From Homarus americanus (lineage: Eukaryota; Arthropoda; Malacostraca; Decapoda; Nephropidae), in the NCBI RefSeq assembly GCF_018991925.1, contig NW_024742338.1, positions 2,908,495 through 2,972,494 on the forward strand: DNA of 64,000 nt, in the 5' to 3' direction. Positions 50,671 through 64,000 of this stretch are shown here, in pieces (position 1 is the stretch's first letter; each line of letters opens with the position of its first letter). The position numbers and the translations under genes were made by a program. Under the pieces are notes generated by a model. The model had not been told where the DNA came from. It saw only the letters and a program-made list of their open reading frames with translations, and did no database searches.

Positions 50671-53600
50671 ACGGCACTATCACCTGGCACTATTACCTGG
50701 CACTATCACCTGGCACATCACCTGGCATACCTGGCACTATCTGGCACTATCACCTGCTTTTATTACCTGGCATTATCATGGCACTATCACCTGGCACTAT
50801 CACCTGCTTTATCACCTGACCTTTACACTATCACCTGGCACTATCACTGGCACTATCACCTGGCTTTCTATCACCTGCTTCTACCTGGCACTATCACCTG
50901 GCACTATCACGCGCATCCTGGCTATCACTGGCACTATCACCTGGCACTATCACCTGCTTTATCACCTGGCACTACTGCTATCACCTGTTTCTCACCAGCA
51001 CTATCACCTGGCATTATCTGACACTATCTGGCACTATCACCTGGCATATCACCTGGCATTTACCTGCGCTATCACCTGGCACTATCACCTGCATATCACC
51101 TGGCACCTGGCACTCACCTTTCACCTGGCACTATCACCCGGCATATCACCCCACCCTGGCACTCACCTGGCACTAATACCTGGCACTATCACCTGGCACT
51201 ATCACCTGGCACTATCACCTGGCCTATCACCTGGCACTATCACCTGGCATTATCACCTGGCACTATCTTACCAGCACCTACACTTTCTGGCACTATACCT
51301 GGCACTATCACCTGGCACATCACCTGGCACTATCACCTGGCACTATTACCTGGCACTATCACCTGCTTTATCACCTGGCACTATCACCCAGCATATCACC
51401 TGGCATATCACCTGGCATATCACCTGGCACTATCACTGGCACCTCACCTGGCACTCACCTGGCACTATCACCTGGCATTATCACCTGGCACTATCACCTG
51501 GCACTATCACACAACATCACCTGGCACTATCACCTGGCATTATCTGCTATCACCGCACTATCACCTGGCATTATCGCACTGTCACCTGGCACTATCACCT
51601 GGCACTATCACCTGGCACTATCACCTGGCTATCACCTGGCACTATCATAACTTTCTGGCACATCACCTGGCACTATCACCAGCACTATCACCTGGCACTT
51701 ACGCTCACCTGGCACTATCACTGGCATTATCACCTGGCACTATCACGCAATCACCTCTTTCGGCACTATCACCTGGCTATCACTGGCTTACCAGCTTATC
51801 CTGGCACTATCACCTGGCATTATCTGGCACTATCACCTGACACACTCACCTGCTTTATCTTATCACCTCGCCTGCTCACCTGGCACTATACCTGGCATTA
51901 TCACCTGCTTTATCACCTGGCTATCACCTGCTTACCTGGCACTCACCTGGCTATCTGCTTTCTCTGGCACTATCACCTGGCATTATCTGCACTATCACCT
52001 GGCACTATCACCTGTTTTATCCAGCACACTCACCTGGCACTATCACCTGGCACTATCTGGCACCTGGCACTCACCTGGCACTACATCACCAGCACTATCA
52101 CCGCACTATCACCTGGCACTATCACCTGGCACCTGGCACTCACCTGGCACTATCACCTGGCACTATCACCTGGCACTATCTGGCATTATCACTTGTTATC
52201 ACCTGGCATATCACCTGGCATTACCTGCTTTATCACTGGCACTATCACCTGGCACTATCACCTGGCACTATCACCTGGCATTATCACCTGGCACTATCAC
52301 TGGCTTATCACCTGGCACTATCACCCTATGGCATTATCACCTGGCACTATCACCTGGCATATCACCTGGCACTATCACCTGCTTTATCACTGCAACATCT
52401 ACTGCTTTATCACCTGCTTTATCACCTGGCATTATCACCTGGCACTATCACAACCTGCTCTGGCACTATACTGGCATTATCACCTGGCACTATCACCTGG
52501 CGCACTATCACCTGGCACTATCTGGCACTATCACCTGGCACTATCACCTGCACTTACCTGGCACTCACCTGGCACTATCACCTGGCACTATCACCTGGCA
52601 CTATCACCTGGCATTTTACTGGCACTATCACCTGGCACTATCACCTGGCATTATCACCTGGCTGTCACCTGGCACTATCACCTGCTTTATCACCTGGCAC
52701 CTGGCACTATCACTGGCATTTCACCTGCTTTTCATCACCTGGCATTATCACTGGCATTATCTGCTTTTATCACCTGGCACTATCACCTGGCACTATCACC
52801 TGGCACTCCTGGCACTATCACCTGGCACTATCACCTGGCACTATCACCTGGCATTTTCACCTGGCACTTCACCTGGCATTATCACCTGGCTATCACCTGG
52901 CACTATCACCTGGCACTATCACCTGGCACTCTGGCACCAGCTCACCTGGCATTATCACTGGCACTATCACTGGCATATCACCTGGCTATCACCTGGCACT
53001 ATCACCTGGCACTATCACCTGGCATTTTCACCTGGCACTATCACCTGGCATTATCACACAGCATTATCACCTGGCACTATCACCTGGCACTATCACTGGC
53101 ATATCACTGGCACCTGGCATATCACCTGGCATTTTCACCTGGCACTATCACTGGCATTATCACTGGCATTATCACCTGGCACTATCACCTGGCACTATCT
53201 GGCACTATCACCTGGCTCCTGGCTATCTGGCACTATCTGCTTTATCACCTGGCATTATCACCTGCTTTATCACCTGGCATTATCACCTGGCACTATCACC
53301 TGTTTTATCACCAGCACTATCACTGGCACTCACCTGGCACTATCACCTGGCATTATCACCTGGCTATCACCTGGCACTATCACCTGGCACTATCACCTGG
53401 CATTATCTGGCATTATCTGCTTTATCACCTGGCACTATCACTGGCACTCACCTGGCACTATCACCTGGCATTATCACCTGGCACTATCACCTGGCTTATC
53501 ACCTGGCACTATCACCTGGCACTATCACCTGGCACTATCCTGGCACTATCACCTGCACTATCCGCGCACTGTCACTGGCCTATCACCTGGCACTATCACC

Positions 53601-55913
53601 TGGCACTATCACCTGACACACTCACCTGGCACCACCTGACACTCAATTCCACATTATCACCTGGCACCATCACCTGGCACTATCACCCAAGCACTCACCC
53701 AGCACTACCTGGCATCACCTGCACTCATCACCTGGCACTATCACCTGGCACCATCACCTGGCACTATCACCTGACACTCACCTGGCACTATCACCCTAGC
53801 ACTATCACCTGCACCATCACTGATGTCACCACATTACACCTGATACACTCACCTGGCATTATCATCACCTGGCACTATCACCTGGCACATCACCGCACCA
53901 TCTCCTGGCACTATCACCTGGCACCACACCTGACACACTCACCTGCACCACCTGGCACCATCACCCACACTCATCACCCTGGCACACCACCTGGCACACA
54001 CCTGGCACTATCACCCGCACCCACCACCCACCATCAACCTGGCACCACTTCCACCCAGGACCCACCACACTCACCTGGCACTATCACCCACACCACCCAC
54101 CATCATCCCGACACACCCACCTGGCACTCACCTGGCACCCATTAACCCGGCACCAGCACACACCTGACACCACCTGACACACCACCTGGCACTCCACCTG
54201 GCACCATCACCTGCACTCATCACCTGGCACTACACCTGACACTATCACCTGACACACTCACCTGGCACTCCACCCACCATCACCCAGCACTATCACCTGC
54301 ACACTGGCACTATCACCTGACACACCACTGGCACCACACCTGCACTATCACCTGGCACCATCACCCTGGCACCATCACCCCGCACTATCACCAGGCACCA
54401 TCACCTGACACACCTCACCTGGCACTCACTGCCCGACACCACCTGGCACCACTCACCTGGCACATCACCCACCATCACCTGGCACTCACCCGGCACTCAC
54501 CACACACCATCACCTGACACACTCACCTGGCACCTCACGTCTGACACCACCAGCACCATCACCTGGCACCATCACCTGACACTCATCACCTGATCACACT
54601 CCACCTGGCACCACCTGGCACCATCACCTGGCACTATCACCACACCATCACCTGACACTCATCACCTGACACACTCACCTGCAACTCACCTGGCACCATC
54701 ACCGCACCATCACCTGGCACCATCACCTGACACCCATCACCCACAACACCTGGCACTCACCTGGCACTCACCGGCACTATCACCCACATCACCAGGCACC
54801 ATCACCCGACACACTCACCTGGCAATCACCTGACACTCACCTGGCACCATCACCCAGCACTATCACTGGCATTATAACCTGGCACCACTCAAGCACCATC
54901 ACCTGACACCATCACCTGACACACCCACCTGGAATCACACCTGCACTATCACCCAAGCACCATCACCTGGCACCATCACCTGACACTATCACCTGACACA
55001 CTCACCTGGCACTCACCTGGCACTATCACCTGGCACTATTACCTCAGCACTATCACCTGAACACTATCACCTGCACACATTCACCTGCACCACCTGACAC
55101 CACCACCTGACACACCTGGCACCACCAGCACTGCCACACCACACTCAGCACCACCAGACACCATCAGACACACCACCGCGCACTATCACCTGACACCATC
55201 ACCTGACACACTCACCAAGCACCATCACCGGCACCCCACCTGGCACCATCACCTGATCACACCTCACCTGGCACTCCACTCTGACACTCCACCGCACATC
55301 ACCCACCATCACCTGGCATCATAACCCACTTACACGGCACTATCACCTGTACCATCACTTCACACCAACAATCTCGACTTCCACCACCAATCTGACACCT
55401 ACCCTGGCACTATCACCTGCACCACTCACCACTAACTGCACTGACACTCCCATCTGACCATCACCTGGCACTATCACCCTGGCACCACCATCAAGCACCA
55501 TCACCTGGCACCATCACCTGACACTCATCCTGGCACTATCACCCGGCACCATCACCACTCATCACCTGGCACTATCACCTGACACCATCACCTGGCACTC
55601 CACTGCACCATCACCTGGCACTATCACCTGACACCATCACCTGACACTTCACTGGCATTATCACCTGGCACCACTCACCTGGCACCATCACCCTGGCACC
55701 ACTCACCTGACACTATCACCTGACACTCACCTGGCATTATCACCTGCACCATCAACCTGGCACTATCACTAAATACCTGACACTACCTGACACTCTTACC
55801 TGGCACTATCACCTGGCACTATCACTCACTATCACCTGGCACTATCACCTGACACCACTACCTGGCACCTTACCTGCATTATCACCTGGCACTATTACCT
55901 GGCACTATCACCT
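50671..55913. repeat. 5.2-kb satellite of 13-bp unit CACCTGGCACTAT
   Basis: Hundreds of copies of CACCTGGCACTAT. To about 53600 the unit is mixed with CATTATC and CTGCTTTAT variants; beyond 53600 CACCTGACACACT and CACCATC variants dominate. The unit carries CACCTG, an E-box read CAGGTG on the other strand. A 13-bp period cycles through three frames, none of which has a stop, so a 1,207-codon frame results; it is not a gene. A related array lies at 60385-62423. Confidence 0.95.
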
Positions 55914-56247
55914 GAACACAGCAAAACAAGCTCTTGACGCTCCAAATAAAAAGTGTTTTTCATTGTGGTGTTTCATAGTCGCTGTAGAATAAATCCAAAC
56001 AGGTGACAAAAGCAAACATAAAAAAACACACACACACCCCTAAAAAATCATGAAAAATGCTGTAGTTTCTTTTTATGTTGTGCGAGGGAAGGAAGCCTGA
56101 CAAGAACAAACATTGTTCATCATTGTTCCATTGTTCTCCAAAACTGAAAAGAACTGAAATTGTTTGAAAGGAGAAAATAGTGTGTTCCACTTGAGTTGTT
56201 TTTTTGTGTATGTGTGTTTTATTACGTTGGGTTTTTGTAGGGTGTGT

Positions 56248-56279
<32 letters not shown>

Positions 56280-56474
56280 GCCATGCCTATTTGTGTTATA
56301 ATTATAAGTATGTATGTGTGTATGTGTGTGCGTGTGTGTGTACGTAAAGTCATGTTTGAAGGTATGGGTATATGTATATATATGTATGTATGTATGTAAT
56401 GTATATATAGAATGTGTGTTAATATTACTGAAAGATGTTGAGAGAAATGAGAGAGAGAGAGAGAGAAAAAAAAA

Positions 56475-56511
<37 letters not shown>

Positions 56512-57600
56512 AGATAATACTATATGCCAGCCAAAATGTGTGTCGCAAATAAAAAAAAACACAAAAAAAAAACACTGACTAATAGATAACTATTGTGTGT
56601 GTGGTTGTCTACGTCAGAGGAAAAACCTTGTTTGATGAAATGGCTTTTAATGTTATTCACTATTTCATGGAATATACAAATGTTGTGTGGTTTTTTATGG
56701 GGTGGGGAGAAAGGGTGTTATATTTCTTTCCATCTTATATTGACCAAACACACACACACACAGACAGACAGACACAGACACACAGACACACACACACTCT
56801 CTCTCTCTCCAGTCTGACCACTGTGGGTTGAGGTCGTACTGTAAGTAATCTGTACTGTTGCCTCAGGCCATCTTGTCGAAATTCTTCCCTTCGTCCCCTC
56901 TCCTCCTCTCCTCCCACTCCCACCCTTCTCTCCCCCCCTCTCCCTCCCCTCTCCCACCCTTCCTCTCCCACCCCCCTCCTCCCACCCCTCTCCCACTCCC
57001 CACCCTGATAATCCAAATCTGAGGAATGAATGTAAACATATTGAACAGTTTACAAGAGGCACTCAGCACACTGGTCCCTCTCAGCACACTGGGCCCTCCC
57101 TAGTTCACCTCTGATCACCAGCTATCAGTGTGGGAGTTGTTATACTGTCCTCGCCAACACCACAATAACACCATCCCAAACAAATTTACCATTTATATGT
57201 TGAATTTATAGATCCTTGTTATACTGAAGCTTTTGTTAAATGACCTCTTCAGTGACTCTGCTTTATTGTGTATTTTAAACCTATGACTGCCATGTTTTGT
57301 TTTTACTGTAAGCCGCCAATTACACACACACACACACACACGCACACGCACACACACACACACTCGTTTAATAATATCAACATCTCTCTGTCTCCAGGGA
57401 CAAACTGAACAGGGTTAATTACGTCCCCTACCTTTGCCACTTCACCAGAGACTTGGACCCCTGGCCTGCAATAATCTAGAGTAATGACTTCTCTCCCACA
57501 CACCTGCAGCTCAACTGTCTCAACCACACTGCCACACCCTACCTGCCTTAACATATCAGCTCTCAGGTTAGTGAGGGCTTAACCCCATATATTAGCAAGT
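55914..57600. repeat. Duplicated flank, copy 1
   Basis: Begins with CAAGCTCTTGACGCTCC and includes AAATAAAAAGTGTTTT, (GT)n at 56246-56277, GTAT repeats, (GA)n at 56447-56510, a CTCCCACCC-rich patch at 56895-57005 and (CA)n at 57323-57362. The same order recurs at 62424-64000. No gene was recognised; a frame near 56593-56750 is seen in both copies but is broken by indels. Confidence 0.9.
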
Positions 57601-60284
57601 GAATATTTTTGTTAATTTAAGGTGTGTTACCAGACGAGCTTAATACACCTACTAGACTGTACACTGAGGAAGCTTTCCCTCACCCTGTGCGCTAAGGGCT
57701 GTCTCAAACCCTTCTCCATAATCCCTTTAAAGGGTGCCTCATCCAACAGCACTAAGGGTGGCTATCTCCACACACCCGGCAGTAGACTATCATCTAAACT
57801 TACGCTAAGAGGGGTCACTCCTCGCACACCGCAACTAAGAGGGCCGTCTCCACACTCCAACATGAGGGCTGACTCACTACACCCAAGTGTTTGTTTCTGG
57901 TAGAACGTCAACTGCAGAATGAGAAACCTCTGCATTGATTTTGGCCCTTATTCTACGTGATTCAATTTGCTGAGCACCTCTGCTGAATACCTTCTCGGAC
58001 CCGCCCCCCACTCCTCTCCGGCCCTCTCACTCAGCTGAATACTCCCTCAGGCCAGAAGCAACCTCAGAGGTCCTTTCCAGCCTGGCTCCCCTCGAGCTGA
58101 TCCTTCACGACTCAATCAATGCATGTCAATTGACGGCGTCCAGAGCTCTTGACGATACTGCCACTGTAGACCCCTGCCAGACTTGTGTTACCAGAATATT
58201 TAATTTATCGTCTAAAATTGATGATGCGTCATTGAATATTGCCCGTTTTACATATTGGCTACTGCTTGTGTTACTGGTGTAAAGTCTTAAGCAAGGTATT
58301 GCTGTTTTGAGTTACTGTGTTCATTCAATATGACATAGTAGCCATTTTTCCTTCCCCCTTCTTCCACGCCTCCCCCTCCTTCTCTTCTTATTCCTACCCC
58401 ACTTCCTCCTCCTTCTCCTCTCCTCTTCCTCCCTTCCTCCTCCTGGGATATTTTAACGATCCAGGTAAAAAGTCTGAAATCATTTTGCTATTTTCCAAGA
58501 CTGACCTTTTTTGTAGTTCCGGCCAGTGTATATATAATGACCACATTGGCAGCATGTATAGATGCACTACTGGCAGTGTATACAACTCCCGTACTTATGG
58601 CAAGTGTACATATATATAAAAAATGAGGTTTATAATAATACATTATATTAGCTTCCATATGTATCCTATCCAAACATTAAGTAAACAATATCAAACATGT
58701 GTATACCTTGGTATTTACTTAAGTATCCCCCGCACGATATGTTTTCCTCCCCGCTACCTGACGTATGGTGTAAAACAAGATGGTACGATGTGATGAGAAA
58801 TATATCGCATTCATATTCTGAAATCATTGACTTGGACTGAGAGATATACACGTTCATACAACAGTCATATATACAAACTACACATCATAAATAACTATAC
58901 ATTGAGGTATAAATATCAAAAATATACAATCATACATCAGACAGCTTCATAATCGTACACTATACATACATACATACTACGCTTTACACCTTGCACTCAT
59001 ACACAATACACTAATATACCTGGTATTTATACAATCATGCACTATACACTCCATAACTATACAACTTACACCATACAACCATGAGATATACACCAATGAG
59101 CCATACATCTCTAAGCTGTATACAATAACCAGTCATACATGGTATCACAGATGTAGTCAACAGTAATACAATATACAATCTGGACAATACAGTATACATA
59201 TATCTTAATACTATGTTACCTGCATAATGGTGTATTAGTCACTAATATGTAACCTGACGGAATAATGGTCTCATCACTATTATAAACCCGGTGGAATAAA
59301 TCATATATCCTGACGAACATCACCAGTATGTAACCAGGAAATAACTAATTACACACACATACACACACACATATACATCACCACCATAATCCGAAATTTT
59401 AATATGACCTCGCGACTCACTCACCACTATATAACCCGGAACGGAAAACTTTGGTGAGTTTACTTATAATTCTAAGATTCTGTATATAGTCAGACACTCA
59501 TGCCGCAACATCACTACGCACAGAACAATAAAAAGACGAGACACCATTGGCTGGTGAAGTGGGGGAGATATGGCCTTGTAATAATGTAAAGCAATTAAAG
59601 TTTAAAGCACTTTTATATATGGTAAGAGTAAAGTTTGTATAGCGCCATGAAGTTAGTACAAGAACTCTTTAAACATCATATAAAATAAAGTTTGTTGGTG
59701 CTTTGTAAGTAATGTGTATAAGCAAAGTAAGCATAGTTTTAAGAACTTTAAATATGGTAAAAGTAAAGTTTAAGAAGCGCGAAGTTATAAGAACCTTTAA
59801 ATATCGATAAAAAACAAAGTTTGTTGGTAAGTAATGTATATGTTGCTATAGTTTGTAAGTTCGTATACTAAAATAAATAATGTTTGGAAGCACCATAATT
59901 TAAGTAAAGTTTGTAAGCAATGTATACATAAAATAATGTTTGTATTGCATAAAGTGTCAATTTGTAAGCAATTGTAAGCATCATGTAAAGCAGGTAAAGT
60001 TTGTTCCTCACTTGTAAGGAAAATACCTATATGTTAAATAGGCACTATATATAAGTAGGATTTATAAGCACATTGTAAATACCTACGTTTATAAGTGAGG
60101 CTGTAAAGGACTACTATTTGTAAGTAAACTTGTCCTAAAATGTAAGTAAGATATTTTGAGTGGTGACGAAATGTTGAATTATTGTTATTTTAAGTAGGGC
60201 TCATATATCTTGCAAAAGTAGGTGCTGTCTTCATAAGTCTTCTCTCATGTCTATAGCACATGTAAATCGGAACGAAGCAATGAT
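57601..60284. other. Unique sequence with degenerate ATACA and GTAAAGTTTGTAAGC repeats
   Basis: CTAAGAGGGTC-type copies at 57685-57880. A CTTCCTCC patch lies at 58355-58445. ATACAATCATACA-rich sequence fills 58855-59215. An old repeat around AAAGTTTGTAAGCA and TTTAAATATGGTAA fills about 59590-60170. No gene recognised. Confidence 0.5.
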
Positions 60285-60384
60285 NNNNNNNNNNNNNNNN
60301 NNNNNNNNNNNNNNNNNNNNNNNNNNNNNNNNNNNNNNNNNNNNNNNNNNNNNNNNNNNNNNNNNNNNNNNNNNNNNNNNNNNN
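60285..60384. other. 100-N assembly gap
   Basis: Exactly 100 N, a conventional scaffold-join size, so the true distance is unknown. The right side starts inside the 13-bp satellite. Confidence 0.99.
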
Positions 60385-62423
60385 TATCACCCCAACACCC
60401 ACCTGGCACCATCACCTGGCACCATCACCCCACACACCCACCTGGCACTCACCTGGCACTATCACCTGGCACTATCACCTGACACATCACCTGGCACTCA
60501 CCGCACCATCACCTGGCACTCATCACCGGCACTCATCACCTGGCACTCACCTGGCACTCATCACCAGGCACCACCCGGCACTATCACCTGGCACTATCAC
60601 CCGGCACCACCACCTGGCACATCACCTGGCCTCACACCTGGCACCATCACCCTGGCACTATCACCTGACACTATCACCTGACACATCACCTGGCACTACT
60701 CAGCACTATCATCTGGCACTTCACCTGGCACCATCACCCCACCCACACCACCACAACCTGGCACTCACCTGGCACTATCAACTGGCACAATCACCCGACA
60801 CATTAACACCTGCACTATCACCTGGCAACCACCACCTGGCACTCCACCTGGCACTATCACCTGGCACTATCACTCAACACAATCACCTGGCACTATCACC
60901 GGCACTCATCAACTGCACACTCACCTGGCACTCACCTGACACCACCTGGCACTATCACCTGCACCATCACCCGCACTATCACCTGGCACTCACCTGGCAC
61001 TATCACCTGGCACTATTACCTGGCACACCACCTGGCACTCACTCTGACACCACACACCATCACCCGGCACCACCTGACACTATCACCTGACACACACTCA
61101 CCTGGCACTCACCTGGCACTATCACCTGGCACTATCACTCACACCATCACCTGACACTATCACCTGACACACTCACCTGGCACTCACCTGGCACCATCAC
61201 CTGGCACTATCACCTGGCACTATCACCTGACACTCACCACCTGACACACTCACCTGGCACTCACCTGGCACTCACCTGGCACATCACCCATCACCAACTC
61301 ACCTGACACTCCACCTGGCACTCACGTCTGACACTCACCTGGCACTATCACCTGGCACATCACCGGCATTATAACCTGGCACTCACCTGGCACTATCACC
61401 TGACACTATCACCTGACACACTCACCTGGCACCACTATCACCTGGCACACACCTGGCACTATCACCTGGCACACTGTACCTGACACCACCTGGCACTCAC
61501 CTGGCACTATCACCTGGCACTCTACCTGGCACTATCACCTGACACCATCACCTGGCACACTCACCTGCACTATCACCTGACACTATCACCTGACACACTC
61601 CACCTGGCACTAACTGGCACTATCACCTGGCACCATACCTGGCACTATCACCTGACACCACCCGACACACTCACCTGGCACTATCACCTGACACTATCAC
61701 CTGACACACACTCACCTGGCACTATCACCTGGCACCCCACTCCTGGCACTATCACCTGACACACTCACCTGGCACCACGTCTGACACCACCTGGCATTAC
61801 CACCTGCACTATCACCCGGCATTATCACCTGGCACCACACGGCACTATCACCTGGCACTATCAACCCGGCACTATCACCTGACACCATCACCTGGCACTC
61901 TCACCTGGCACTATCACCTGCACTCATCACCTGACACCACCACCGACACCTACACCTGGCACATCACCTGGCACCATCACCCGGCACCATCACCCGCACC
62001 ATCACCTGACACCATCACCTGACACCTTACCTGGCATTATCACCTGGCACTATCACCTGGCACCATCACCTGGCACTATCACCTGACACCATCACCTGAC
62101 ACCTTACCGGCACCATCACCTGGCACTATCACCTGACACCATCACCTGACACTCCCTGGCATTATCACCCGGCACCACTCACCTGGCACCATCACCCTGG
62201 CACTATCACCTGACACCATCAACTCGACACTCACCTGGCATTATCACCTGCACCATCACCTGGCACTATCACTAAATACCGACACTACCTGACACTCTTA
62301 CCTGGCATTATCACCTGGCACTATCACACAAGCACCATCACCTGGCACTATCACCTGACACCATCACCTGACACTCTTACCTGGCATTATCACCTGGCAC
62401 TATTACCTGGCACTATCACCTGA
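60385..62423. repeat. 13-bp satellite, second array
   Basis: CACCTGGCACTAT with abundant CACCTGACACACT and CACCATC variants, like the right half of the first array. Its end shares CACTATCACTAAATACC and CCTGACACTCTTACC with copy 1 (55767 and 62264 regions). The left end is lost in the gap. Confidence 0.95.
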
Positions 62424-62740
62424 ACAATAGCACAACAAAGCTCTTGGACGCTTCAAATAAAAAGTGTTTTCTATTGTGGTGTTTCATAGTCGTTATTGAA
62501 TAAATCCAAACAGGTGACAAAAGCAAACATAAAAACACACACACCCCCTAAAAAACTAGAAAATGCTGTAGTTTTCTTTATGTTGTGCGTGAGGGAAGGA
62601 AGCCTGACAGAACAAACATTGTTCATCATTGTTCCATTGTTCTCAAAAACTGAAAAAGAACTGAAATTGTTTGAAAGGAAAATATGTGTGTTCCACTTGA
62701 GTTGTTTTGTGTATGTGTGTTTTATTACGTTGGGTTTTGT

Positions 62741-62778
<38 letters not shown>

Positions 62779-62994
62779 GCCAGCGCCTATTTGTGTATAA
62801 TTATAAGTATGTATGTGTGTATGTGTGTGCGTGTGTGTGCAAGTCATGTTTGAAGGTATGGGTATATGTGCGTATATAAGTATGTATGTATGTATGTATG
62901 TATGTAATGTATATGTATGTATGTATGTGAGAATGTGTGTTAATATTTACTCTGAAGATGTTGAGAGAAAATGAAGAGAGAGAGAGAGAGAGAG

Positions 62995-63034
<40 letters not shown>

Positions 63035-64000
63035 TGCCAGCCAAAATGTGTGTCGCAATAAAAAAAAACACAAAAAAAAACACTGGACTAATATTGATAA
63101 CTATTGTGTGTGTGGTTTTTATCTACGTCAGAGGAAAAACCTTTTGTTTGGATGAAATGGGTTTTAATGTTATTCACTATTTTCATGTGGAATATACAAA
63201 TGTTGTGTGGTTTTTTATGGGGTGGGGAGAAAGGGGTTATATTTCTTTCATCTTTATATTGACAAACACACACACACACAGACAGACAGACACGACACAC
63301 AGACACACACACTCTCTCTCTCTCTCTCAGTCTTGACCACTGCGTCCCTCTCCTCCCTCTCTTCCCTCCCCACCCTTCTCTCCCACTCCCTCTCCTCCCA
63401 CTCCCCACCCTTCTCTCCCACTCCCCTCTCCTCCTCCCTCTCCTCCCACCCCACCCTGATAATCTAAATCTGAGGAAATGAATGTAAACAATATTGAACA
63501 GTTCACAAGAGGACACTCAGCACACTGGTCCCTCTCAGCACACTGGGCCCTCTCAGCTCACCTCTGATCACCAGCTATCAGTGTGGGAGTTGTTGTACTG
63601 TCCTCGCCAACACCACAATAGCACCATCCCAAACACGGTGAAATTTATCATATTTATATGTTGAACTTATAGGGTCTCTCTTGTTATACTGGAAGCTTTT
63701 GTTAAATGACCTCTTCAGTGACTCTGTTTATTGTGTATTTTAAACCTATGACTGCCATGTTTTGTTTTTTTACTGTAAGCCGCCAATTACACGCACACGC
63801 ACACACACGCACACACACACTCGTTTAATATATCAAATATCTCTCTGTCTCCAGGGTACAAACTGAACGGGGTTAATTACGTCCCCCTACCTTTGCCTTC
63901 ACCTGTGAGACTTGACCCCCTGGCCTGTACACCTGAGTAATGACTTCTCTCCCACACACCTGCAGCTCCACACCTGTCTCACCACACCTGCCACACCCTA
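62424..64000. repeat. Duplicated flank, copy 2
   Basis: Follows the second array and matches 55914-57600 in order and content: AAATAAAAAGTGTTTT, (GT)n at 62745-62775, GTAT repeats at 62878-62930, (GA)n at 62975-63030, CTCCCACTCC at 63345-63455 and (CA)n near 63790-63818. Many one-base length differences from copy 1. Runs out of the window. Confidence 0.9.

Noticed and set aside
50522..54145. 1,207-codon + strand frame
   Set aside because: A stop-free 13-bp unit read through three frames (ITWHYHLALSPGT period of 13 residues).
57303..57554. Minus-strand frame in duplicated flank
   Set aside because: The second copy does not keep the frame, so it is not under coding constraint.

Overview
This window looks like a chromosome-scale scaffold piece from an arthropod, most likely a decapod crustacean (crab, shrimp or lobster type). 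The reasons are the extreme microsatellite and minisatellite load (CA/GT, GA/CT, ATT, CTGT, ATCT), a spliced gene whose protein matches an arthropod cysteine-rich cell-surface family, TTAGG-like and CAACC/AACCT-type interstitial tracts, a Jockey/CR1-like LINE ending in (TTA)n, and one 100-N scaffold gap. The species call is inference. Nothing prokaryotic was seen: no operons, ribosome binding sites or CRISPR arrays.

Only one gene is well supported. It lies on the + strand at about 14974-20506 and has ten exons joined by canonical GT/AG introns. It encodes a cysteine-rich extracellular protein with two CxxSW-type modules and a hydrophobic C-terminal tail. Its 5' end (signal-peptide exon) was not found. 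Exon 7 has an in-frame TAG, and exons 8 and 9 have lengths that break the reading frame, so the copy is either damaged or carries uncorrected base-calling indels. A truncated LINE reverse transcriptase lies at 6281-7016 and a TA-flanked foldback/MITE at 24701-25071.

Most of the rest is tandem repeat. Blocks include pyrimidine-rich DNA (1-503, 2406-4566, 31484-31905, 33010-33826), purine-rich DNA (10925-11520), a 2.2-kb G-rich array (36068-38300), and private minisatellites with 13-, 15-, 17-, 19-, 21-, 23-, 27-, 28-, 31-, 36- and 41-bp units. A GTGCTG-type satellite occupies 46475-48560. A 13-bp satellite whose unit carries the E-box CACCTG fills 50671-55913 and recurs at 60385-62423. Long open frames in these blocks are by-products of stop-free repeat units and are not annotated as genes.

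The right end holds a clear duplication. The sequence flanking the 13-bp satellite at 55914-57600 recurs at 62424-64000, with the 100-N gap (60285-60384) between the copies. The copies differ largely by single-base insertions and deletions, so an uncollapsed haplotype or misjoin is as likely as a true segmental duplication.

Between repeat blocks are several short islands with promoter-like motif clusters: E2F pair plus CCAAT (43382-43808), X-box plus CCAAT plus GC boxes (27500-27556), TATA plus TCAGT initiator followed by a 73-codon frame (34350-34706), an AP-1 site array (45838-46060), and a CRE-like array (4838-4942). These are motif-level inferences with no transcript evidence. I did not find a convincing new biological system; the most useful leads are the cysteine-rich gene, the E-box satellite with its duplicated flank, and the promoter-like islands.
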